A DNA stretch of 64,000 nt. Origin: Costus lasius. Taxonomy: Eukaryota; Streptophyta; Magnoliopsida; Zingiberales; Costaceae. The stretch spans positions 25,423,501 through 25,487,500 of the forward strand of contig CM050446.2 of assembly GCA_027563935.2 (NCBI GenBank), read 5' to 3'. Shown here in pieces: positions 20,871 through 30,134 of this stretch. The notes under the pieces are model-generated. The model saw only the letters and a list, made by a program, of their open reading frames with translations. It was not told where the DNA came from and did no database searches. The translations under genes were made by a program, and so were the position numbers. Position 1 is the first letter of the stretch, and the number at the start of each line of letters is the position of its first letter.

Positions 20871-22670
20871 AAGCATTTAAGTCTCAACCCCAGAAAAAGT
20901 AGTAAACTAAATATACATCAATCCAATTATAAATCAATCAAAAAACCGATTGTGTATCAAATCACACCAATTGGTACTAGTACATTTATGGTGTACCATA
21001 TGTTGGCACCTAGGTTCAAGTCAACATACTAGGGTCCAGCCACTTTATGTTGGACTACACAAAGTTTGATAATCCATGATGGGTGAACTCCACACATGAT
21101 TGTTGAGATCCAATGATAAATCATGAAAGCGATTGACAATCTAATAATGTTGCAACTCTACATTGATATAATCTAATGCAAATGGGACAATTAAATGGGC
21201 CAAAAGTTTTACATGACTAGTGAGAAATTTAAACATTTATAATTGATTTATCACTTCCATAAAGGTATATTAATTCTAATTTTGCATGGCTTGCTTATTG
21301 CATCACAGGATATGAAACTATGAGAGAATACTCATACAAAAGCTATCAAAATGGTAATTGGAGAAGGTTATATGTTTCAAGGAGAAATAATAGGTAAATC
21401 AGGGCAACCTACTCAATCACAAAGAGAGGATAATTATGATGATAAATTGGAGTGGGAAATGATACTTTGACCATCCAAACATAGCTGCAATAGCAATCTT
21501 CTCAATGAAGTTAACGAGTATCTAAATAAGTACTCAACTGAAAAGCTCAACTAAGACATTTGTAGTTGGTGTAAGGAACAAAATGAAATATTATAGCAAA
21601 AAAGAATGTTCCATTGAAATGGGACACACCAAAGGGGAAAGCTCCAATTGTCCTCGCAATTAATGAAGACAAACATTGAGACTCCGATGAGACCTCTTCC
21701 CCCTTTGGTACACCTCTACATGAATAAGCTATTCAAGTGATATACACAATTGCATGGGCACAAACGATATAGCTAGAGGAGGTAAGGTGGTATTAGTGAG
21801 AATTATGCTCTGTCAACACATACAACAAGAGTCTTACACTTGCAAAAGCTGAATTTACTTATGCAATATGGGACTAAGACCATGGCAAATGTTTGAATAG
21901 ACTTAAAAGGTGTTATCACGTATCAATATATAAGGTCAACACTAGCAAAAGCTACAAAATAAAAAATAAATACCTTTGACAACTACGAGGAGATAAGACT
22001 CACTTGATTATCATAGCATATAAGCAAATCATCATAGTCACAACTAAGCTATGAAAGATATGTCATATAGACTCCTTAGTCCTTATTAAGGTTCTTCATA
22101 TATCTTTGTCCAAACCTAGTACTCATGTCCATTCCATTTATAGTAAAAATCCTACAAACAGGTGTGGACTGCATAATTAGTAAGCATGTAGACTTAAACA
22201 TACCAATGCCGCATATCATGGCAACTTCCAAATATAAGTATTGTAAGACTACATCATCAACTAAACTTAGATGCAATGGTCTACTATTGCAATAGTCACC
22301 ACTTCAGCTTGGATGTAGGATAGGCTCCTATTAAGCAACATTAGTAGAGAAGCTCCAACTAATATGTTAAAATATCACACTTTAAATAAATTTATAAGCT
22401 TCCTTAGTTATAAGACTACTTCCTTTCAAATTTAATTTATAAACATCTCAAAAGTCTTTTTTTTTTTTGTATGATTTCATGACACATGGGATCAAACTGG
22501 AGAATAAGGCTATTTCAAAATCAAATTTGAGATGGACTTGATTCGGTCTAACCAAACCAAGTGTAACTATAGTCAATATCTCAATACATACTAATCAAAG
22601 TGAAGAAGGCAATATCAACTCAAACTAATACTTTAAACATTATTTGCTATTAAAATTGGTAATAGTTAAT
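20871..22670 (-). other. Intron 2, AT-rich DNA without identified features
   Basis: No ORF, LTR or structured RNA that I can support. Short frames in this stretch look random. Confidence 0.5.
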
Positions 22671-22856
22671 GTTAGAATTAGTAATATTAGAAATAGTATT
22701 ATATAGTAAGCAATAATTAAAATATTATTATTTTATATGCTTAATACCTATATATATATAGGTTGCAACCATTCTATAATCGAAAGAATTAATATAATAT
22801 AACCCTTTTAGGGTTTCCATCTTCCCTCTCTTTATCTCTGCCTCTTTACTCTAACA
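22671..22856 (+). mobile_element. Family W LTR, plus strand (solo)
   Basis: 186 bp starting TGTTAGAATTAGTAATATTA and ending CTTTACTCTAACA, with TATATATATAGG inside and AACCCTTTTAGGGTTT, a palindrome, near the end. Copies in reverse lie at 19589-19782 and 13101-13501. Flanking pentamers (GTTAA and CTTGC) do not match, so a duplication is not demonstrable. Confidence 0.65.
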
Positions 22857-22868
22857 CTTGCAACAATG

Positions 22869-22872
<4 letters not shown>

Positions 22873-22914
<42 letters not shown>
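22873..22914. repeat. (TA)n microsatellite
   Basis: About 20 TA dinucleotides in a row directly after a family W LTR. Confidence 0.95.
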
Positions 22915-22923
<9 letters not shown>

Positions 22924-23954
22924 CTAAATTATAATTTATATTATTATAAAAATAATTGATTATTTAAGTCGAATTATGTATCATTGTCAAAATCATGTTA
23001 GTATATATCATTATAATAAAGTGTGTTAGTAAAATTTGAATATTACATTCCATTAAGTATTTCATTTTATCCTAGATTTTATGATGTGAAGCTCCTAAAA
23101 TGCTTAGCATTTGCATAATAGCAACATGAATATGAAACAATACTTCATTCCTTGATAAAGCCATCGGGAGGTAGGTTCTCAGTTAATATAATTTCTCTCA
23201 TCATGTTCCTCATGGACAATTGAAAGAGATTGATTTTTCTCCTCCTTAAATAAAGACATCATAACCATGACCAAGAAACTAGTCCTTATAGATATTATTT
23301 CTCATATTTAGGCAGAATGAACCAGCAGGTGCTTTTTTATGGGCAACTATGATACATCTTATTTCTGGTGTTCTTAGGAAAGTGATCTCTCTATATCTTT
23401 CTACCTTTGAAAACCTCCATTGGAAATTTTCCCTTTCCAATTGGGGTGTGACCTTTTATTTAGTAGAACCTAGGCTAGAAATGTAAAAGCATTTTGTCTC
23501 CTTAGGTGCTTTGACCTAATCAGTCATGATCTTGTAGCTAGCCTGTAAATCTTTGACTCATATGTACAAACCAAACCACTTGCAATTTTACAGAAAAGGA
23601 ATGTCTAGATGGCATTGGTTATTTGGTTCTGGAACTTAATACTCTCAAGAAGCACGCAATTTTGATCCGTATGCCAAGTGAATGAAAACAGCAAAAACAT
23701 GATATAAGAATGTATAAATCTTCCTGATGCTGTATCTTAGAGGACCATAATGCTTGAAACCAAAGCACACACAACACAAACATAAGCAGTGTTAGTAACT
23801 TGTTGGCAAGGTTCAGAAGAAGAATCAACACTCGCAGAAAATTAGTAGACTTGAATCATAAAGGCGTTATCAATATATGTGAAGCAAAGGAACATAACAG
23901 GTAGTATCAGCCAACAATAGAACTGCCTATCCCACTTGACAATCTGACACTTAC
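22915..23954 (-). other. Intron 2, right end
   Basis: AT-rich DNA up to exon 2 of the TVP38-like gene. I found no supported gene, transposon boundary or repeat in it. Confidence 0.5.
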
Positions 23955-24016
23955 AGCACAAGAGGACCCCATGGACCAACACTCTGCTTAATCCAAACCA
24001 AAAAGTCCTTTAAAAT
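23955..24016 (-). CDS. TVP38-like protein, coding exon 2
   Basis: Sixty-two bases encoding ILKDFLVWIKQSVGPWGPLV plus two bases of a split leucine codon. The acceptor is TTTTGTGCAG and the donor GTAAGTG. The ILKDFL start directly continues the FTLPVEK of exon 1, as in plant homologues, and GPWGP is a family hallmark preceding the VTT core. Confidence 0.9.
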
Positions 24017-24093
24017 CTGCACAAAAGAATAGTTTGTTACAGATATCATTCAGTTAAAGAGAATATCATAGTGTATTCTATAAGACGCCATAC

Positions 24094-24137
24094 TGTGGTT
24101 TCGGAATAAAAATTGTGTGGTTTCGGAATAAAAATTG
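24094..24137. repeat. 22-bp tandem duplication in intron 1
   Basis: TGTGGTTTCGGAATAAAAAT plus two bases occurs at 24094 and again at 24116 without a mismatch. Confidence 0.9.
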
Positions 24138-24394
24138 AGGATAGGAAGGCGACAATGTGTAGTGTGCATCTGCAAACAGATAGTGTGTTTAAAGTTGGGT
24201 TCTTTATATACTGTTTTTCTTAACCAAGAAATATCATTTTGATCAGCTTATTAGCACTAGTGGAACATAAACAATGTGAAGAAGTTTTCCATTAGTTCAT
24301 GCTGGAACTGGTAACAGAGGAATAAACGAATTTCTAGGTTGCTAACTAATGCGCTTAATATTTCCATGTTTGAGAGCCACTTGAAGATTATTTT

Positions 24395-24780
24395 GACGGT
24401 TTAAACCAAGTTTTAAAGACCAATTCAAACCGGTGTATTTGTACCAGTTTGTAGTGGTCCACACTGACATATAATAGTACTAGTCAGTACAACTAAAATA
24501 TACATAATATTATATATATTGTATGGGCAGTATGGCCCCATTTTAGACCCTTGGTTTAAACTCAAGTTGCACAATGTTTACTAAGTGATCTTCTCTTTTT
24601 GTTTTGTCCTTAATGATAGCAAATTTAAAGCAAGATTTTAAATACCAATTCAAACCGATGTATTTGTACTAGTTCGCACTCACATATGATACTGATGGTA
24701 CTAGTTGGTACCGAACTGACATATGATAGTACTAGTTGGTACCATTAAAATACTATATATATATGAGCAGTATGGCCTCC
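24395..24780. repeat. Two neighbouring GGTAC-rich repeats in intron 1
   Basis: Both contain CAATTCAAACCGnTGTATTT followed by GTAC(C/T)AGTT and ACTGACATATnATAGTACTA, then a TATATAT stretch and GGCAGTATGG or GAGCAGTATGG. They are about 230 bp apart. The second is partly duplicated within itself. They are members of the dispersed family seen throughout the introns. Confidence 0.65.
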
Positions 24781-25609
24781 GTTTACTAAGTGATCTTCTC
24801 TAGCACAAGTGTTTGTCGTGTCCTTAATGCTAGCAAGTTTAATCATACATTATCAAATAGATTTTACCAACACTGAGTCTTCCTCCCATCTTGAACCACA
24901 ACTAAATTCAATATGTATATCAGTATATGTAGTCACATTTATTAAAATGCAACATATATCTAGCTAATGTTAAGGTTATACAGTTTATGCATCTCAAGGT
25001 TGTCATGTAGAACCACTAGGTTCAAATTTTTTTCATTTTTGCAGTGGCAACAATTAATTAGTCATTTAAGTGCCGAATGAAAATGCAATCTAGGTTGACA
25101 AGGACAACGGTAGCAGAACTCCTATTCATTTCCTCAAACAGTTATAAAGTTACTAGTCTAACTAAACTTAACCTATGTTAGATTAATCTCCTGAACAACA
25201 ATTAATCAATTTTCCATGAGCCCTAGGCAAGCCACTACCATGGAGAGGCATCCCCCTTACTCCTGCCATATTCCCTCATGGATGTCATCCCTAGGTCCCC
25301 CTAGTGACTCCAAATACCTCTTGTGTGCATCTTGTGAAAAAAATAATAATAAAAGACAAAAACCTTGGTCTGTATCCTTTGATATGGTGGACATGTTCAT
25401 TCTGATCTAGCAATTTCTGGATCTAAAGTTCAAAGTTCATCCTCCATGAGTAACTCTAATTGGGTAAGAAAGCCTTTGGCTTGGGTGCACTATTGACTTA
25501 GAGGGTTGGTGCATCCTCCATGAGTAACTCTATAGTAAAATACTTCAATAGGTTCAATGAGGCAAAAATAAGTAGCTAGAGCAGCCCATAGACCTCGGGC
25601 TATGCAATC

Positions 25610-26060
25610 AGATCGGTTTTTTCGGTAATTACCGATTTACCGATTTTTTTCTATAAATCGGTATTGGTATCGGTATCGATAATACTTTTTCTATAAATTG
25701 GTTATCGGTTAATTATTTTCGGTTTGGTAAAAAACCGAATTACCGATTATAAATAATATAATTGATTTACTCATTTATTCGTTTACCCAACTACCCGTTT
25801 ATTCAGTAATATACCGAATTTACCGATTATAAATAATATAATTGATTTACCCGTTTATCCATTTACCCAACTACCCGTTTATTCGGTAATTTAATCAAAT
25901 TTACTGAAAAATTTTCAGTAAATTCGGTTCGGTAACTATTCGGTATTTTTCTTATTCAGTTCGGTATTGGTTTTAAAATTTTCTGTAAATAATAAATTGG
26001 TAAATTCGGTTTGGTATATTCGGTATCGGTTTTTACCGATTGCACGATTGCACAATCCTA
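25610..26060. mobile_element. AT-rich CGGTA/TACCG repeat with inverted ends (MITE-like candidate)
   Basis: It begins TGCAATCAGATCGGTTTTTT and ends ACCGATTGCACGATTGCA, so the termini are approximately inverted. The interior is dense in ACCGAAT/ATTCGGT and holds a tandem duplication of about 79 bp (ATTACCGATTATAAATAATA through TTATTCAGTAAT, at about 25738 and 25816). No transposase ORF is present. I cannot define a target duplication. Confidence 0.45.
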
Positions 26061-26269
26061 CATGGACCTATAGTTTGATAGAAATTTTCTGTCTCGTAGG
26101 CATCCTCTGGTACATCATTCCATCAATTTTTTTGTCATGTGGCATGCCCAATGTCCTCCACAATCATGGAGATGGATGGTAGATTCTTTCTATTTCAAAT
26201 TGCTTCTAAAGTTCTAAGTGTGATGTTATTAGTGTCCTAATAAGAGGCTTCATTCATCTATGAGATGAG

Positions 26270-26480
26270 AGTACTGAATTATGAGAGTACTGAATTATGT
26301 CCCATGGACATCTAATTTCTAAGCTTTGGTTATGTGACCTCCCTTCAAGTACTGGACACTGAATGTTGACATGCCATAGTGAGAAATGTTAGTAACCACC
26401 TAAGAATTAATGAGGAGACACTTAAGTTCACAAGGACCAAGTTTGTGATAGTATGAACCAAAATTTGTTGGAACCACCTA
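26270..26480. repeat. Short direct duplications in intron 1
   Basis: GAGTACTGAATTAT occurs twice in tandem at about 26270-26300. ACCACCTAAGAATTAATGAG occurs at about 26395 and 26472 with intervening TATGAACC copies. These are small local duplications without further structure. Confidence 0.6.
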
Positions 26481-26839
26481 AGAATTAATGAGTATGAACC
26501 TTCCTTGGCATACTTGTTATCTTTGTTGTCCTGCTGGCTAAGCTTAGGGACACATTTTCTATGCATTTATATTTTCAATTAGAGTGTGGGACTTTTTTAT
26601 AAACAAAAACTTAGACTAGGGATTTTCTTTAATTTTGTTGGATTTGCTATGATGGTTTTTGGCTTTTCAAGAGAAGTAACATGGATGTTCTACAAAGATT
26701 AGATCGCTGATATTATTCCTTTCAAGTGAATTTGGGAAGCGCCAATGATTGCTTGTTGTTCTTGTTTTGGAATGGTAAACCTATTGCAATAGGAATCGCC
26801 CTTGAAGAGTTGGTTGAGATTAATTATTATATGGATCCA

Positions 26840-27060
26840 TATAAAATTGAGGGAGATGGGCTAGAAGCACAGACATTCATCTGAATGCTCCCACAAGAGG
26901 ATGGATAAAACTCAATTCTGATGAGGTTTAGGATGGAGTCTACAGAATATATTGGAGTTAGCGATGTCATACGCACAAACAGAGGGAATGCCTTGCGGCT
27001 GCTAACACTTAACACTAATAGATGGTTTTCCCTTTTCTACGAGACCACAATCACAAAAGA
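26840..27060 (+). pseudogene. LINE RNase H-like fragment in intron 1
   Basis: NAPTRGWIKLNSDEV, a stop, then in a shifted frame GVSDVIRTNRGNAL matches the start of the RNase H domain at the end of plant LINE proteins (P..GWxKxNxDG...GxGGVIRxxxGxxL). Upstream LEELVEINYYMDP may belong to it. It is a short frameshifted remnant, distinct from and 14 kb away from the reverse transcriptase fragment at 12291-12840. Confidence 0.55.
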
Positions 27061-27723
27061 GGGTCTGAATTACCTCGCCACTAATTCAAATCTTGCTATT
27101 GGTCATGTGCTTCTGTAGATTATAGATTCAGCTATTCTGGTGGATCATATACCAAATCCAACCATTATCTGCCTGGGAAGGCTCCAATGATTACTTAGGA
27201 AATTATAAATTTTAATGATAAATGTAAAAAGCTTTCAAAGTTTTTCATATTGACGGGAAATGAAATTGTGTCATGTGCCAGTGTAGAAAAGGACTCTACT
27301 GCGTCGTACGATTTATTAGTTTATAATATTACTTTTTCAGAAAAAAATAATGAGGATTCCTAAAGAATTTATCCTCATCTCATGTCAGTTGTTGACTTCA
27401 TCGACTCGTTGAAATAACCGTTGAATTGACAAACTATAATTACAGACAGAAAGTAGTATTCAAATTAGAAGATTTGTGCTAGAAGGATAGAATACACATT
27501 CAAAAACTTAAACATGATTCCTCCAACCCAACTAGACACGTATATCCGCATATACCAAACATGTTTAACCATTCTAAGTTTCACAATCAATTTGTTAAAG
27601 AAGCTCATCGCTCGATAAAAAAAAAGCAACTAGACGATGAGAGTGAAGAAGGCAGCAACTAGACGATAAGTTTCACAATCAATTTAAACAGTCGTACAAG
27701 TGCAAGAAAAAATTATGGCTTAC

Positions 27724-27819
27724 CTTTTCGACGGGGAGAGTGAAGAAGGCAGCGGTGGCAGCAACAACGAGGAGGACGAGAAGGGTAATCCTGATAGCAG
27801 AAGACCAGGTGACGGCCAT
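27724..27819 (-). CDS. TVP38-like protein, coding exon 1
   Basis: Thirty-two codons starting MAVTWSSAIRITLLVLL and ending FFTLPVEK, followed by the donor GTAAGCC. It forms the first hydrophobic, membrane-inserting segment. The ATG at 27819 was chosen because plant homologues begin with a near-identical M-x-x-T-W-x-S-A-x-R-I start. A longer in-frame start exists 43 codons upstream (MRQRRGKEAF) but adds only charged residues without family counterpart. Confidence 0.88.
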
Positions 27820-28017
27820 CGACGTCGACGTCGACCTCCGACCCTGGCGACCACTTGTATCAGATTCCGTCTCACCTCCCACCCTATTCCTCTCTTCCTT
27901 AGCTACCAAGAAAACGAAGGCTTCCTTCCCCCTTCTCTGTCTCACAAACTGACAACTATTATTACTAAAAAGATTCCAAAGTCACGCCTTTCGCTGGCTT
28001 TCCTCCTCACCCTTCCT

Positions 28018-28025
28018 TATTTATA
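28018..28025 (-). promoter_or_regulatory. TATA box of the TVP38-like gene
   Basis: TATAAATA on the minus strand, about 200 bp upstream of the ATG at 27819, within the near-palindrome CCTTATTTATAAGG. Transcription would start roughly 25-35 bp downstream, giving a 5' leader of about 170 bp. No competing gene lies on this strand between it and the ATG. Confidence 0.55.
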
Positions 28026-28723
28026 AGGAGTGAACATAAATAAGGTGCTGTCTGCTCTTTCCTTGGCGGTTCATTTGGATTACCATCATCCTTCGCATAT
28101 ATAGCACGAAATACACCCAAAAATCTCGCGGAAAAAGATCCTTTTTTAGTATCTCGCACTACCCTCGAAGCATCGCCCCAAACATCTAGTTCCTTCTTAC
28201 TGTTGCAGCATCTGAAACCTCGTTTCTCTCTACTTCCGTTCCGAAGTGTGCATAGTGATCGTGTTGGTGGGTAAGACACCGATCAGACGATCTCTCGGAG
28301 GCAACTCGGAGGATTGAGATCGCCGGCGTCGCGTGCAGCAACTGAGGATTTCACCGAGGCAGGACCAAAAAAGGGGGAGAGAGAACGGCGGCGAGAGTGG
28401 TGGCGCGGAGAAGGAAGACGAAGCCGAACCGAACGATGACCGTAGAAAACTTTGCTTTGAGATTGGTGTGGTGCACGTGTCGAGACAGATGTGAATCATA
28501 TGAGACACCGTGTTTGATCTCGACCGCTGGATTCAAATAAATTTCATCTGCTTTTTTATTTAATTAATTTTTCTTCTTTTTTTTTTATAATTTTGAGGTA
28601 TTTTATGCTGCTCTTTTAAGCGTCATCTCCATTTCCCTAGTTTATTTGGTTCAATGTAGCCGATTTTTGAAGTCTTACTGTTTAACAATTAAGGGTGCAA
28701 TTTGGGAATGTGAAAAGTTAACC
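28026..28723 (-). other. Upstream region of the TVP38-like gene
   Basis: Single-copy-looking DNA between the TATA box and the first retrotransposon of the stack, about 0.7 kb. It contains GCACGTGTCG near 28472, a G-box-like ACGTG core, but no other regulatory element I would defend. Confidence 0.4.
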
Positions 28724-28728
28724 CATAG

Positions 28729-30081
28729 TGTCGGCCCCGAATCAGCGGGCCTGAACCAAAAGGGAGTGGGCTAGGCGGCGAAGCAACAAAGGCTTCGTTT
28801 AGATTATTCGGTCAACCGGGACTGTTGACCCCAAAAAGAGAAAGCAGCACGGCGTACGGCGTGCGGCGTCTGCGCTCCGCACTTCAAGCGGTAGACGCGG
28901 ACGCGAAAGCATGTGAAGGCGGCGACATTTGCAAACGAGGCGGCGACTGGTTCTGGCGGTCTCGAGCGGGCGTTTTCCTCGGCGATCCCTGTGGACGCGA
29001 GCGAAGAGGAGACATGGACCATGCGGAGGCAGCGAGGCGAGCGGCGACCTCGTCTCTGGCAGCGACTTCAAAGGGAAAGGATGGGCGACGGCGTCAACTG
29101 GGTCTTTGGCGTGCGCAGACGCGAGTGGCGGATCCGGACGCAGAGGGCAAAAGACTCGAAGGAGGAGAACGAGTCCGGCGCTGGAGAATAGGGCATAGGC
29201 GAGCGACGCCGCTCCCTATAAGAATCTGACAAGCGGGCGAGAGAGAGGATCCGACAGAGATCCGACGAGAGTGGGACGGGGAGGGCGCCCCCTCCAGGGC
29301 GAGAGCCCTTTGTTAGCGGCAATGAGAGTGAGCTGAGAGATTGTAGTCGACGTTGAGGAGACGAACGGCGAGGGAAGGACGGGGGCATCGGCGACAGGGG
29401 TCGTCGAAGGCAAGTGAGGGTTTTGTAACTGATTTTGAAGAGGAATAAGATAGGTAAAGCTTTCCCTCTCATCTTCCCTTGTTTCCTCTGTTCTTGGTAT
29501 TCCGGCGATAGCTTCCGGCAGCAGGCGGCTGCCAATGACGAGGTCAAAGGGAGGCAGGCGGCCTTCCCTGTCAGCTTTCCAGTATTCCCCAGCAACCTTC
29601 CGAGCGCAGGCGGTGCTCGAGGCGGAGAACGAGACGCGTGAGGATGATGCTGATGTGGCGTGCGTCCGGGTCAAAGGTTAACAGCGAAATCGGATTGGCG
29701 AATTTGATTTTCGAATTTGGGCAACTGACGTGCTAGTGACGTTAGCGCAAACGAAATTCGATTACAAATTTCGGATCGAATCAGAGAGTGGCGCGGCGGA
29801 CAAAAATCTGGGGCTGACGTCACGCTGATGTCAGCATCCGAAAATAAAATCGAGCGGCGTTTTGGATCAACGTTGACCAGAGGTATTTTGATTTAGGGTT
29901 CCGATTTTCTGGAAATAGGGTTAGGGTTTTCCGACTCTTTTCGAGTTGGGGGTGATTTTCTGCCCGGGAAAACCTAACCCTAGGGAGTTCATGCCCAGAG
30001 ATTAGGGATTCGCGCAGTGCATTGATTCGCCAGAGAGCCCTAAGACACCAATTAAAGGCTGGTCCGGACCGGGGCGTGACA
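28729..30081 (+). mobile_element. Solo LTR Z with perfect 5-bp duplication
   Basis: 1353 bp, starting TGTCGGCCCC and ending CCGGGGCGTGACA, flanked on both sides by CATAG (28724-28728 and 30082-30086). It is GC-rich compared with the neighbouring intron. CTATAAGAA at about 29216 could be its TATA. No internal gag or pol is present, as expected for a solo LTR left by LTR-LTR recombination. ORFs inside are long by chance on both strands because of base composition. Its last 15 bp resemble the end of the LTR of element X. Confidence 0.75.
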
Positions 30082-30101
30082 CATAGTGTCATGCCCCGGT
30101 C
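30067..30101. repeat. Inverted repeat formed by abutting LTR ends of Z and X
   Basis: ACCGGGGCGTGACAC, spacer ATAG, then TGTCATGCCCCGGT: nearly perfect 14-15-bp arms. The left arm is the end of Z and the right arm is the terminus of the minus-strand element X, so two LTRs with similar 3' ends meet tail to tail across a 5-bp CATAG. Confidence 0.85.
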
Positions 30102-30134
30102 TAAGGTTTTCCGGCGGAACACTAGACCGGCATG
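30087..30134 (-). mobile_element. Element X 3' LTR, first fragment
   Basis: TGTCATGCCCC to GGAACACTAGACCGGCATG. The last 20 bases continue directly into 32044 (GAAACCCTAGATC) once LTR Y and one GCATG copy are removed, as the intact LTR at 51300 shows (ACTAGACCGG, four bases, AAACCCTAGATC). It carries an extra block of about 25 bp relative to the 51300 copy. Confidence 0.8.

Larger units (their letters stand above)
5192..27819 (-). other. Gene model: TVP38/TMEM64-family VTT membrane protein, 5' five exons
   Basis: Five minus-strand exons at 27724-27819, 23955-24016, 7789-7843, 5677-5775 and 5192-5278 join without a frame break. They encode the N-terminal half of a plant TVP38/TMEM64 (SNARE-associated, VTT/DedA-like) protein. 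Such proteins are polytopic membrane proteins of the secretory pathway; their relatives TMEM41B and VMP1 act as lipid scramblases. Introns are 3707, 16111, 2013 and 398 bp. All use GT-AG, and donors 1-4 are GTAAGC, GTAAGT, GTAAGC and GTTAGT. The remaining exons are outside the window or lost. Retained phase and conserved residues suggest a real or recently real gene, but the transposon-filled introns and an atypical donor after exon 5 leave expression uncertain. Confidence 0.85.

Noticed and set aside
13101..22856. Reading the W copies as the LTRs of one large copia element containing C1
   Set aside because: Two copies are inverted relative to the third, and both minus-strand copies have the primer site on the same side, so they cannot be a simple 5'/3' pair.
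29200..29240. CTATAAGAA as a host promoter
   Set aside because: It lies inside solo LTR Z and no host gene follows on that strand.
28799..29674. Several overlapping ORFs of 90-175 codons on both strands
   Set aside because: They lie inside solo LTR Z, overlap one another in different frames and have no domain; they reflect GC-rich composition.
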